From Luscinia megarhynchos (Eukaryota; Chordata; Aves; Passeriformes; Turdidae): a stretch of 64,000 nucleotides of DNA. Positions 36,905 to 49,900 of this stretch are shown piece after piece; position 1 is the stretch's first letter; the number at the start of each line of letters is the position of its first letter. Made by a program: the position numbers and the translations under genes. A model generated the notes under the pieces. It ran no database searches, had not been told where the DNA came from, and saw only the letters and a list, made by a program, of their open reading frames with translations. The stretch covers positions 14,065,385 through 14,129,384 of the forward strand of contig CM067576.1 in assembly GCA_034336665.1 (NCBI GenBank), read 5' to 3'.

Positions 36905-39646
36905 GTAAGAGCTGCAAGGATGAGCTGTCTGCTCCTCAGCAGGCAGACAAGCCTCAAACACAGCCAGACAAGCTCACCCTGCCCTCCTCACTGAACACCT
37001 GCACCAGTAACTTTAGTTGGGGACCACTCCTCCTCTGCAAGGGGAACTCCAGCTCTGCAGCTGGCACGAGTTCTGATTTTCCTCCTGCAATGGCTACCTA
37101 TGTGGTTTTATTTTTCTACACCATAATGGGTTATTTAGTTCCAGTTTCTCCTTATGGGAGAAACTAAATGGATAAACAGCTTTTCTTGTAGTCAATTAAC
37201 CCCTGTAAAATCCCTACTAACACTTCAGGTTTAGGGTTGTACTGAAATTAGGCCTAAAGGATACCTGCCAAATAGGTTTGCACACAGATAGCAGTCCTTT
37301 TCCCTCACCTCCCTTTTTCCACTGTAAGTAAAATATTCCTAGGTCAAATAGTTAACTAGTGGAAACTAGCAAAGTTCCATTGGAAAAATAGGTGAAGATG
37401 ACAGTAAACAGGAAGGAAAACTACCTAGCTCCCAAACAGTATGTAAACTGACCAATTCCAAAAGCCCTACTGAATACATGGGAAACACATGCTGGTTTGA
37501 GTTCACACTCAAAACAATGGACTTGAAGCTATTTTAAGAAGATGATACTTATTTTCCATGCTCCTGTCTGTGAATACTGAATACTAGCAGGTGGGAAAGT
37601 CCTAGAGCAAAGGTACTAAAACAATTTTGCAATTTTTAATATTGCATTTTCCAGATATGCATATATACATAAAATCCTATGCTTTGGTGCCGAATATGAA
37701 ACCTTATCAGCCTCCTTCCTTGATGGCAAATGCAGAAAAACAGAAAAACAAACAAAAAACCAAACACAAACCTTTTTTTTTGTAATATTGTTAAAGTAAT
37801 AGTTATTGAAAAGAACCTTTCCCCAACCCATCTTTCCTGAACATGACAAGTATTTAATCATCAAATATTCCACTATTATTGGCTGTGAAAACTGGAAATC
37901 TCAAAGTCCTTTGAGCACTAAGGTTCTTTGACTACGGGGAGAAAGGGTGCAGTAGGGAAGAGAAGACATGATAAGCAATTCCTGACAGCATCCCTACTGC
38001 CCTGCAGAAGCTATGTTGGGTGGTGGACAGTTACAGTGCCACAAAACATCATGTGGAAACTTTGGAACTGGACAAAACTCTTGACTTTGCAGCAAAATGG
38101 CTTTGGGGTGTCAGAATTTTGTAGTGGCTCCATTCTTGTCCTATAGCAATACTGACCACCACGGTGTTGAATAAAGAACTCTTTGCTGCAGCACGCCCTG
38201 GGCACTTTTCATTGCTAATGAAAGTGAATCCACTTCTCATCACTTCTATCCCTGGTCACTTTGAGAGCTAGGTTTGACATTTCAGTAGTCTTATCAAATT
38301 TTGTTTTCTTTGAGAACATAACTAGCAGAAACATGATAGCAAGCTCCATACACTGAAACATGCAATTTGTCCCAGGCTGATATTTACACTGAATGTGATC
38401 CAGCTGTCAATCCCATTGCAATTGTTTTAGGTGAATTTTAGTAACAAGGAAACAAAAATAGCACATGGCAGCCTGTGCCAGTTTTGTGTTCGTGTCTAGA
38501 ACAAAGAATATCAGGGACAAGAAAGTTTTTACAATAGAGATCTACTCAATTTCCCAAGGATGCTGTTAGCAAGTTTGTTGCATCTGCATCTGCAATAAGA
38601 AACCTGATTTTAAGAGGAATTTTCTATTCCTAAAGGAAATATTAAGCACCTGGCACTCAGCTGTATACTTAAGCAGTTAAATTGTTTGAGGGGGCTTGAG
38701 CACTGGCACTTAAGCCAATTTGCTCCTTCCTATAAGCAAAATATCCTGAAGCCTAAATCAATGATCTTTGTTTTTTCTACTATTGTGTAGCACAGAGATG
38801 TAATGGTGTAACATGATAATATATTTCTCTAGGAAGAGGAGATGCACATGCAAAAGGTAAATTTTCTTCTAACACTTCATTTCCAGCAGGAAAAGGAAGC
38901 TCTCAGTTCCCACTGGCTTGCACAGAAGTGGAGTACTTGGCACCTTAGACCATTGCTGAGCAACTGCAGAATCCCAGCCAGAGCAGAAACATACTTAAGT
39001 CATAAAGCACCATTAATCCTGTATTTACATAGTCAATATCCCAAGGGTTGCAGATCAAACTGCAGGAAAAATAAACAAAAGATTATTAAAACCACTACTT
39101 TATAATTTAGTCTATGCCTTCATTACTTTATATAAATGTTTCCTGCTTTTTATTAAAATAAAATGCATCAAATCCAGTGGCACAGAACAACAACGAACAA
39201 TTCAAGCTCCTCCTGGAATTACTTTTATTCTGTATGACAAGCTAAAAGGAATAAATCCATTATCTACTATAGAGCAAAGTATCCAGTCCTGAGCAGCATA
39301 AATACCCTATTTGTGAATATTCAGAGACACAAAGCTATCTGTATAAAAATTTTCAAGCAAAGAAGCCATCACTAGTACTAGAAGCATTTCACAATAAAAA
39401 TATTTTTGGTAGTCACTGGAAGAAGCTCTTCTAATAATCCATCTACTTATTATTCACAAAATAACTAATGACCAATTACTAAGCAGAGAGGATTTTTTTA
39501 AGAGACCTAGAGAAGGAACAGAAAAAATTCTATGCTAGGTCAGCTGCTGAAGAGCAAACAACTTAATACTCATACTACTATACTAAAAAACTCCTTACAA
39601 AACCAAAAACTAAAGATTGCTCATATGATTTCCATAGTAAGGTCAC
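36905..39646. other. non-coding stretch
   Basis: There is no supported gene. A possible degraded LTR-like block at 38012-38225 contains a GAATAAAGAACTC segment resembling a retroviral polyadenylation region, but ends and target duplication are not visible. Confidence 0.4.
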
Positions 39647-39835
39647 TCATGTCATAAATTCTGTGAGTGTGGGAGCACCATTGCTTTCTCCTGTGAAAAT
39701 TCCAGTATTTTTGCCAAAATACTGTGCAGTGCTGTCTGATCTGCCTAACCACTTCCTGTGGTTGGGACTTGTGTATCTCAAGCTTTTAGTAAAAGAGCCA
39801 TGGGATACAGCTTCTTCTATTTGCAAGGCTTCAAT
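39647..39835 (-). CDS. weak candidate terminal exon, 62 codons
   Basis: On the minus strand, an acceptor (CTGGAGTATTTCAG) is followed by 62 open codons and a TGA at 39647. About two thirds of the codons begin with a purine, and the peptide is of mixed composition (IEALQIEEAVSHGSFTKSL at the start). No good donor lies before the stop, so it would be a 3'-terminal exon; no AATAAA is seen close by. Another terminal-exon candidate on the opposite strand lies only 850 bases away, and both being real would require overlapping genes. This lowers confidence in each. The protein is not recognised. Confidence 0.22.
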   Translation of the reverse strand: MEALQIEEAVSHGSFTKSLRYTSPNHRKWLGRSDSTAQYFGKNTGIFTGESNGAPTLTEFMT

Positions 39836-39839
39836 CTGA

Positions 39840-40680
39840 AATACTCCAGTAAAATTCAAATCACTATGAAGTTATTGTAGCATGAGGAAAAGATGATCTC
39901 AAGATATTCCTTGATGAGCTACATTGCAAAGGAGATACTGAAGTTAGAACCTCTGGGAAATTAGTGAACAAGAATGACTATAAATTCAACTTTTGGGGTT
40001 AATTTGTTTTAAATGGTAAAAGAAGGTGGGTTTTGCTGGTTTTGGTTTTTTCAGTTTTGATTTAGTTCTAACATGAGCCATGTCAAGTAAATATTTAGCT
40101 GTATTCAGCGATGGTGAGGATGTGCAATGGGTCTAAGGTAGTCGAGACAAGGTATCTTAAACTTGCTAACACAGTAACCTTAATGAAAAAAAAGTATCAC
40201 CTCTATCACTGACCTACTTTTCATATCATAAACACAAACATACCTTTCACCTTTTGAAGTTTGCCCGTGATCAGCAGCAGTATGACAATAAACATGACTG
40301 CTTGCAAATCCCCATGCTGGATGAACCATTTCTTTCTAATCAGATGCTCTCACATGAAAGAATGATGCTGCATATATTAATTGCATATTCCATTAGATCT
40401 TCACCTTCATCTACTGCAGTACTATGGCCCCTACCACTTCTTTAATATTCCTGCATTTATAAATGTAAAATGTTTCTTTACAGTTATTATTTGATTTGTA
40501 CATCACCATCATACAGAAGGACAAGGAAGACAGAGTGTGTAAGAGTAGAGTAGAAGGTGAGAAACAAAGTCCTATTTATTGCTAGCTAAGGTACCCCCAG
40601 CTGTTTTGCTAGACTCTGATCTGCACTGCCTCCAAGCCAGCTCAGAAGCTAATTAACTGACTCCATGTGATTTCTGACAG
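39840..40680. other. non-coding interval
   Basis: There is no supported gene between the two opposite-strand terminal-exon candidates; the interval is A/T-rich with stops in all frames. Confidence 0.4.
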
Positions 40681-40816
40681 GTATGAGCAGTTTACTGATT
40701 TGTGTGTTGATGAAAAAAGGCCTGACAGTACTTCAACTTTCAGAGCTGAAGAGTTACTAAAAATGAAATCAGACCCAGGGCAGGCAGATAGGAGGTTCCT
40801 TTCTTCTTTCACCTGA
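40681..40816 (+). CDS. candidate terminal exon, 44 codons
   Basis: An acceptor (TGATTTCTGACAG, ending 40680) is followed by one base and 44 open codons, then TGA at 40814. A third of the codons start with G, and the peptide is acidic and polar (YEQFTDLCVDEKRPDSTST, then FRAEELLKMKSDPGQADRR), which looks like the C-terminal tail of an intracellular protein. It would need an upstream exon ending with two bases of a codon; the donor at 36905 leaves one base, so the two do not join directly. A strong GTGAGT donor follows the stop by six bases. The family is not recognised. Confidence 0.3.
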
Positions 40817-40819
40817 TTT

Positions 40820-43800
40820 ACTGTGAGTACTGCCCCTGAAAATGTCTCTGGGTTATCTGCTGCAGGCCAGCAATCTTGCCATCACAGGTCCAGAATGGCA
40901 GATATTACTTAATACTCAGGATTCCTGAGTAATCAGAGCAGTTATCTGGAAATGCTTGCAGATTTAAGGACCAGATTAAGCCATATCCATTGTTTCCCAG
41001 AGGTGGTTCGTGCTGGACATGCTCTCATTGAGGACTTGCAGTGCTCTATGCCAGTCAGAGCTATTGCTACATTTAGTCAGTGTCTGGATCAAATCAAAGA
41101 ATCTTCAGGACCAGCTTTAATTTCCTCTTTCCACAATCCCTTTTCCTCCTCTTCACTCATAGGTATTTTAGTTCCTTTTATAAGAACAGAGATCATTCTT
41201 CAACAAAATAGAAAATATAACCAGTGAACAATCTTTTGTCAGATTTTATGCTTCTTAGGTTTGTAAGGGATATATGAGATATAGTTGGATGCCAGAGTCT
41301 TAAACTGTTAGCTTAGTAATGATTGCTTATCTACACAGAGAGAAAAGGGAGACAAAATTCTGGCCAAACTCTGCATACTTTTGTACATGAAACATTCAGT
41401 GGCTTAAAAGGGTATTTGGATGGATGAAGAACAAAGAAGTCCTTTCTTTTGTACATCTTGTGATCCATGCAACTTACTGTATCTCGCCTTTTCAAATCTG
41501 CTCTACAACTAAATATTTTTCACTTATAGCACAGAAAGTCTTTTGCAAGCCAAAGGGGTATCAAAAGACCAACCTCATGTATTTCAATAGTAAAAAACGT
41601 AACAACTGCCTGAATTACACTTGGTATATTTCAAATATTAAAGTACCCAATTTGAATGATAGCTTGAAAATCATTAAGGATGGAAAAATCTGAAGTTTAG
41701 TGTAGAGAAAGTTGACGATTCCTTCTATACAGGATATAGTTTTTCAGCAGAAAGGAAGACATTAAGGTATAATAAAGTGTTTCTTAATGAAAAAAGACAG
41801 AAATTACTCATTTTCTTTTGTCATGTTCCCTTTTAATAACGAACAATGCTTTTGACAGAAAAAAAAGAGCATATGCCAGGAGAGAAACACTAGGCAAGTA
41901 AATTTTTACAATTACATCAGTTGTAGATAACATTGTAATAGCTTGGTTGTTCCTAGAGTGTAAAAAAAGAAAATCAAGATCAATTCTGCCTTTGAGCTAC
42001 AGGGATCCTTCACATGCATGAAATGCTAAATGCACTCATTATACATCATTATTTTATTACTATCTAAATCATCTGTGTATCAGCTCAGATGACTGTGCAC
42101 CCAAGGGAGTGCTGTATCTTTTGGGGATTTCTGACATTTCGTACTGGAAATAAAAAAGTGAAGAAAAGCAACAGACTTGTACTCACATATCTGCAAAGAG
42201 AACAAGAAAACAGCGTATGCAAAAGTGTTGCCTTTAATCTAAAAATGCAAATAAACCAATTTCCCTTGTTTGTAAAGCAAGATGGAGATAGAGATTAATT
42301 TGCAGCTGCAAACTTCAGGTGATTTTGGGATGATTCAGAATCAAAAGCCTGTACAATCAAACAGGAATAAAATTAGCCACAAAATCCCAACTATTGGAAA
42401 AGTGTGTGTGAAATCCTACAGCAAAAGAAAACAAAGGCACAATATTCAGTATCTTCATAGAACTAGATATTCTGTTGAAGAAGCTTGTGTAATTCAAAAG
42501 AAAAATAAACACTTAAAATTATGTGCAACCTTATCCAAAGCATTTTAACACACCTCCCTGACAGCATTTGGAAAGTGAAATTCAAAGGTGCCCGGACATA
42601 ACCTCAGAAGAGGATGGGTCTGAAAGGCATCCTTCCTGTGGAATCCTGCAGTGGCCCAAGATAGCTTAGAAAGGTTTAATTTAAACCTCTGTGCATCAGC
42701 ATTAGTTAATCTGGCCATTAAACTTCAGAGTTATCCACTTCTGAGTAGCTCTGCTCTTTAGGTGATGTAATAAATCAAACCATACCACACTAATGGAAAG
42801 CTAATGATAGCAGGTTAACCCGTTTTTTCCACCTGGATTTCCCTGCTGCTTGTGTCCAAGCAGGCTGTCAGCTCTACCATTACCCAGGAGATGAATCCAG
42901 TCATTTGGATGGTCCAGCCCTGCTCTCAACCTTTCATTAGTTTTCAGTTCCTTCTACAGAGCTTCCCAGTTTTATCACCAGTAGAATATAGCAAAATCCA
43001 TCCCTCAGTTTAGCAAGGAGTAATATCATAGCAACTAATCTTTGGTGTCTGGCAAACAATTTGTAATGTTCAGGCTACCTGACAAACAATTTCTCAAAAT
43101 TCCTCCAGTGTCTTAGGCTAAATTTAAGCTTTTGAAACAGAAAACAGTCAATTGTTTCTATGCATAGGGCAGTATAGGCAGAGAAAATTTGTAACATATG
43201 TGTTTGCCTTACTCTCTTACTGTTTTGTTTCCCTGGAAAGAATTTTGGAATGTTGCTGAGCAGCAAGTTTAGTGAGCAAGACACTGGGTTTCATTGCTAG
43301 CCAGGGCCAGCCCACCAGAGGGTTACAAAAAACTGAGTCCTCACCTTTCTCACCAGCTTTTTCTCTTATCCAGACACCATTGTCCGACACCTTTGTACTG
43401 ACTGTTGAACAGAACCAACAAGCATGATAAGAAAATTGATTTTTCTAAACAGTGTTTTAGGCAGTTACCTTTAATCCACCCAGAAACATTCAAATAGCAA
43501 CAAATAATGAGTTAACCAACCTTTACTCAAGAAACTATTGACATGGGTTATCCAGTCACAAATTTTTCTCCCAATTACAGTGGGAACTTCAAACATTTTG
43601 AGTCTTTGACTGTCAGGCTACAAACTGATATTCTTTTGAAAGCAACAGGCACACTTTAAACCCTTTTATTTCTCATTCCTCACTATTCTCAGCTAATAGG
43701 ATTCACCTTAATTTCATCTCCTGACTGATGAGGTTCAACAGTAGGATAAATGTCTGGGTAGATCACAGACTGGTCCTGATACCTCTGCATCATATACATT

Positions 43801-46399
43801 TGTTTATTCAATGACAAGAAAACTAGGAGAATTTTAACCAAAAGCCTTCTAAAAAGAGAAGAATTCTACAGATTTCTTTTTGCTCCCACACCTGCCCCAC
43901 TCCACTTTCCCCCCCAAAAAAAGGTTTGGATTCACTTTTCCTGGCTATAAATGATTTCATAAATTTATTTAATTTACACAAATATGTGGCCAAGAAAAGG
44001 GAAAAGTAAAAAGGAACACTTTTCCTCATCTTGCATAGCCACCACCTCCCTGTGTAGAGTCCACCAGAACGTGACTGAATGAGCACCTCCCTATGAGAGT
44101 GCTTTGCCTCTTCCCTCACTGAGAGGGCAACAGGTAAAGTATGTTCAGTCTAGAACTGCAAAACTACTCCAGGCAGCAACAACAGTATGAAAATGTGGTT
44201 TGTTTTTTCTTTCATTGCAAATGAAATGTTTTGGAGCAGATTATGGTGGGTGTATGGTAATACATTCATCTACTGCAAGAGTACAGCAGCAGGAGAGCTA
44301 AATGTCTTTACTCCTGCCAGCTTTCCTGAAAAGCACTGTGCACAGTAAAAACTAATTCCATATTGGATGATGGAAGCCCCCTGAGAGCTTGGGGTGTCAC
44401 ACAGCCAATAACTGTACAGGTCAAGGGTGCACAAAGAATGGTGTGGGTGGGGAGAAATCTGACAGCACTTCCCTGTACAGATGGTTCTGAAAAAGCTCAG
44501 TCAACACAGCATGGATAGCATGACATCTCTGTGAATGGTGTTCCACCTTTCGTGTTTCCTTGGTTTTCTTTGATGTAAGATGGTCTGATGGCATCACAGA
44601 GCAGTCCTTACCCCTCTCCCTGGTTTTAGCTTTGCATGGGGACACGAGGCAGGGAAGAAAACTGAAGAGTCTATTGTCCTGCTCTTCTTTTCTTTGAGCC
44701 ACGCTCTCAAAAAATATAGCTCTAGCCTTTATTTGGAGAAGGCATAATCACAGTCAGAGAGAAAGATGATTCCTGAATGTTTCCTCACCCAGGTGAGAGC
44801 AAGTGTCAAGAGGCAAAGCTGACTCAACCCCCTACACAGCTGTAACAAGCACACCAGAAATATTTCCAGTCTTTTGCATGCTCCATGAGCCATGCTGCCA
44901 GCGTTCTGGCCACAACATCTGTTCACACATAAATACATAACAGCACCTACATTCATAATCATAAAAGGAAAAACTGTCATGGTTTTCATTGCCTTGTTTT
45001 CAGTTTTTTGTATTTCCTAACTTGAGCTGTTTGCAATAACATTCATTTAGAGGAGTCTGCCCCTCAGGGAATTTATCAGAAAAATTACCACCCTTAGTAG
45101 GATTTTCAGACACTCACATCGGAATCTGTAAAAATAAAGGACTCTAGGGAATAAACAGAGATCAAAGGGTTGGCTTTAGAAAGTGGGAAGAACAATGATG
45201 CAGAGAGTGATAGTGGAGAGCTATTAGGGTAAGATGTGAAACAGAACAGAAACTGCAGGTTTTATCTTAAATGTCAGAATCAAGAAAAAGATGTGCAAAT
45301 GAATAAAATTGAGGAGATATAAACTGAGAGATGAAATCAGCCTTGGGAAAGGAGATAGAAGGATGTCAGAGAGACTTTGAGGACCAGAGCAGAAAGCGAA
45401 AGTCCCAGCAAAAGACCTGGCGTTCACTATTAGAAACTACCTGTGAAACCTACTGCTGTAATTTCTCAGTATTCTCTTGAAAATATGACAAAATGTGGCT
45501 TGTTGTGCTAATCCATAACTACACATTACAGTCTCCAAATTTTTATTGCCTTATTGAATGCACAGGACAAACATGCTTTTTGTTTCTGTCAGGAGGTTGT
45601 TAGAAAATAAGAGCAGATTATGTCAGATGAGAAGTGTAATCTGTTATCCTGTCTCAGCATTGAAAACATAAGTGTGGGAAAAGCATAAAAAAGCAAATAT
45701 AGATAATACTTCTGCAAGTATAATGTCCAAACCTCCTGAGAAAGAGTTTGCATCTGCATCATGGTGTTTAATAGCCCTTGATGGGTCTATGACTTTCTCT
45801 AATTGCTAAATGGTCCTTTTATACTTTTGATATATGTAAAATCCCGAGTTACACGTTTGAATTATGCATGGCATGTAAAATAAAGCATTTTGGTTCAAAT
45901 TTACTTTATAAGAGTTTCAGTGGTTGCCTATTGGCTCTTCTGTTACAAGAGGTGATGAATAATCACTCCTTATTTGCATACATTTGGAGACTTATATTGT
46001 GTGCTTGGTTCAGTTGTTTCTTTTCCAAGTTCTAGTTCATTTAACTTTTGCACACAGGGAATTCATTCCAAATTTCATATCATTTCATTATTCTTCTCCA
46101 TCCCTTTTCCAGGTCTGAAATACCCTAGTCAAATTAAAGAGGGAGACCACCTTCTAAAAAGGTATCTTCTTTTTCCAGTTATTTTTTAATTAGGTCACTT
46201 TTGCAGAATAATCCATAAGTGTCCAAAATCTCTGAATACTGTAGTGAAAACTACAGCATTTCAGAAGTTACTGAAACAATAATCTTAAAAAATTAGGATT
46301 TTAGTTACCTTGCTGAAAATAATTAAAAGTTAGAAGTTAGAAGGGAGTAGTTATCTGAAACTTAAATAATTGATTGTCTGTCATTTTATGTTTGCTCAG
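40820..46399. other. AT-rich non-coding stretch
   Basis: There is no supported gene. Plus-strand ORFs at 40952-41227, 41424-41693, 42089-42298 and 42282-42548 are Lys/Asn/Ile-rich, as expected from A/T-rich DNA, and lack splice support. A 7-bp stem with a GAAA loop lies at 46239-46256. Confidence 0.4.
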
Positions 46400-46905
46400 C
46401 TGTGCTTACAATGGGAAAAGACAAAATTAGTGAGCAGATCCAAAAGAACATAGACAATGCAACCAGAAACCCATTCTTTGGAAAACTGGACTACCCCCAG
46501 AAACCATTTGTATTGTCATTGATTGAAAAGGTCAAGAGTTTAGGGTGAGGAAGACTCGCTTTACTTCCTCCTTTTAAGACCCCTCCCCACGAAAAAACGA
46601 TCCCAGACTTAAATTTAAGAAGTCAATCACGCATGTTTAATAGCTCTTCAAGCTAATTACCACAGGAAGCAGGGATGGGAGGGGCTGTTATTATGAATAT
46701 GTATTTGTTTGAATCCTTTGCTGATAAATAAACTTTGTGATTACCTGTGATTTTGCAGTGCTGTTAGAGGATGACCTCACGCTGCTGCCCAGCGCTGAAT
46801 AAACATACACTTTGTAACTTTAAATTGTTAGAGAGTCTTCTGTCCATCACAGTTTAGCATCAGTATTACACCAATACTCAAACTTTGGTAATTCGTTACA
46901 TACAG
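46400..46905 (+). pseudogene. exon-like open frame interrupted by an LTR
   Basis: A strong acceptor (TTTTATGTTTGCTCAG, ending 46399) leads into a frame open from 46400. It includes ATG at 46411 and segments such as ISEQIQKNID and NPFFGKLDYPQKPF. A TGA is reached a few bases inside the LTR (46544-46851). Beyond the LTR and one copy of its target duplication, the same frame resumes at 46858 and stays open past a plausible donor, ACAG|GTATAA, at 46906. Leaving out the insertion, the two host parts total 144 + 48 = 192 bases, phase 1 at both ends. This is a natural exon shape. The protein is not recognised, and no partner exons are established. Either an exon was knocked out by the insertion or the open frame is coincidental. 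Confidence 0.38.
46544..46851 (+). mobile_element. solo LTR, ERVK-like, with 6-bp target duplication
   Basis: This 308-base LTR is flanked by the perfect direct repeat GTTTAG at 46538-46543 and 46852-46857. A 6-bp duplication is typical of ERVK-type elements. Its ends are near-perfect inverted repeats: GGTGA at the 5' end against TCACA at the 3' end, so the canonical first base T of TGTGA appears mutated to G. Two AATAAA signals lie at 46727-46732 and 46798-46803, followed by a U5-like segment (AACTTTAAATTGTTAGAGAG). No primer-binding site or internal retroviral sequence is present, so it is a solo LTR. It sits inside an exon-like open frame of the same strand and brings a stop codon into it. 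Confidence 0.82.
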
Positions 46906-46909
46906 GTAT

Positions 46910-49900
46910 AATTTCAGAATTAGCAACACTGAAATTCATCTGCCATTTTTTGAATGACAACTTATAGCAGCAAGGTCTAGTTTCACTCTTACTGAGTGTT
47001 ATTTCATATTTTTGAACTTTACCACCTTGCTATTTGTTCCATGAAAATGTAGAATAAAGATGGCTTTAATGATTTTTACAAGAGTCCACCTGAAATCTTC
47101 CTCAAATGTCCATTGCCTTTCCTTTGCTTTTAATCAGACATTACTCCATAGGAGCAATGATTCTTTTGACATTACAGCTTGATTGAAAGCACATAGAAAA
47201 AAAAATTGTCATAAGCTTTGGAAATCTGCATATGGTACACCAGCCAAATCATTCTTAACCACACGTCTTCTGGCTGCTGCATTCTAAATGCATTTGCAAC
47301 CATGTATTTATATTATTGCCTTCTATAATCCCATGTGAACTCCTTTCCATTGCTACTATTTTCCCCCTTACTACAGTTTTGTTAGTACAGAAGATACTTA
47401 ATGATTACAGACATGATCCTTTCTAAATTCTATTTGTAGAAGCTGGAGAATGTAAAATAAAAAGAGATTAAGATTTCAGGGAAGAAGTGAGTATTATGAG
47501 GAACTGAGATTTTACCTTTTCTGACACTTTGCCCACAATGTTGGTGGGAGTGATTAGTTCCATTTGTTCAAACTGTTCAGAAACTCCACAGCTCATCTGA
47601 TGGCTTTCTGACCATGTGGAAATAGTTCAATACTCAAATTCTGTGCACATTTTCTGGTACTCACAGGCACATCAAAGATTATGGAGATGAGTTCTAAGTG
47701 TACAAATTGCTACATAACACCAAATATTTGGGGGAGACAGAAGAAAGGTGATAAATATCTGAAATAGAACACCCATGGTGAGTTCTGGCATTAATCTCCT
47801 CCCAACTCAAAAGATAGATGATGCTAATACCATTCATCTCAAAGAGGTTTTATGGAAGTTCATTAATGTTTTTGAAGCACTTACATACCTTAGTGATAAA
47901 TATGATAAACACCATTTAAAAGCCCATGAGAAAATTAGCAACTCTGACTTGGGAGCTGCATTTGAACAGGGACAATAAATACAACATGAGACAGAAGGTG
48001 AGCTTCAAGGACAAAAATATATAGAGCAAAAACTTCCTCTTCTGTTTTGCTCACTAAATGAAACAGGTCTGTACCAGTAATAGAATACTAAGGATTTAGA
48101 ATTTCCAAAGGAATTATGTACAAGTTTAGTTCAGACACACAGGAATTTTTGAAGGCTGGACTAAAAGGCAGCAGTGACATCCCCAGAAAATCATTTTGAC
48201 AAACATAATGCATAAAGTTCACACTCCTCCTTCTAATTGAAACATTCAGTTTACAAGCACAAATAGATGAATGCAGTCTCACACTAATTATTTCAGGACA
48301 AATACTTGAGTCTGACTCATTAATCAGATAAAACTTTCACTGAATCTAAGTTGGCTCTTTGCTTCTACAGCCTGCAGTATGCAGCCTATCCTGTGTTGAT
48401 TTTCCTTTTGTCTCAGATTTCCCAAGGACATGGAGATACAGTTTATTCAGTTGAGAATTGAACATAATTTTTATCAATTCAAGCATTTTAAATAGATAAT
48501 TCCTTGCTCTGCTCCCTAGGCATTATTCAACTTTTAATTGGTACATTTGCAACTCTTGCAGCTGGACACAGTCAGATTTGGTTTAATTGCTACATAAAAA
48601 ATAAGGCAAACTGACTGTTCACCTGATTTTTGCCTACTGTGCTAAATCAAGGGTTGGTTTGTGCATTTTAGGAAGCTTTTCACAGGGGGCAGGAAGCATT
48701 GCATGCATCTGTCCATGCACAATGCCTCTGCTCCTGTTGTCTTTCAGCAGGTGCTTCACATATTTCCTTTCATACCTCACTAGATTTGCTGGCTGGTGAG
48801 CACTTAGAATCAGGACTTTGTCTTTAACCTATCATTTTTGTGAGGCCTTGTGCCTTTTGTAATAAAGGGGAAAATCTGTTTTGAACAGAAGTATCTAGCC
48901 AAGCAGAAGAAAACAGGTGGTTTCAAGCACTTGCAAGAACAACAGGAAGGATAAAATTCATTTAAAACTACCCCAAAACCTTAAAAAGAGATGACACAAT
49001 CATCTCCCTGTCATTCCACAGCTCAATGGAGACCTGTATTTTATTTTTTTTCATCAAGAGCAGTTTGAACCTGTATACAAGACAGGATCAGCTCAGCATT
49101 TTGAAATTTGCCTGTTAAGATAGTTTCCCTTTGCCATGCCTTGATATAATATGCAGGAACATAAATGAACCTTCCCTCTTCTGACTGTGGAACTCCAGCT
49201 GCATGGGCAGATATCCAGCAAGAAAAATAAAAATAATAACTGCTTAGGCATTGCTATAAAAAGGCAGCACCTCCAGAATGTGAACTGAGAAGAATTTCAG
49301 ATCAGTGTCAAGTCTCCCTCTGCAAAGAGGAGCCAAACACAACCTGGTGTGACATTATCAGGTTCCCAGCAATGTCATCAATTACCCAACAATGAACCCT
49401 TCAACGAGCTCCAGCTCTTACCTCAAAAGGATAGAGAACAGTTGAATAAATTCCTTCTAAATTAAAACTGAGCATTGCATCACCCAACCAATAACTTAGC
49501 GAGAAATTCAAAATCTGCCAGAAAAACTTCCAGATGATGTACTGATCCCACAGGTAACTTACAAACCAATCTCAAATCCTCTTTTGGAATATCAAAGAGA
49601 CAAATTTCAGGGTTTTTGCTCACCACCAGTGGTGCCCTGAGACCTCAAAAATTCCCTCTGGTGCATTTAGCAAAATAATACATCAAGTGCAATATAGATA
49701 TTGAACACTGTAGTCCCAGGGGAAGACTGATCTCTATTGTCTGACTCACCAAAAGGACAGAGATGATATGTACTAATGTTATTTCATAACTGTGGACAGT
49801 ACCCCTGGCTGCAGATATTGCCACATATTTCATCTATACACTAAATTAAAATTTCTTTTCTAAAACAGAAATAAATAAATTTTCTTTTATGCAGTCAGCT

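Noticed and set aside
41424..42548. Three plus-strand ORFs of 69-89 codons in a row
   Set aside because: Lys/Asn/Ile-rich composition typical of chance frames in AT-rich DNA; no splice support.
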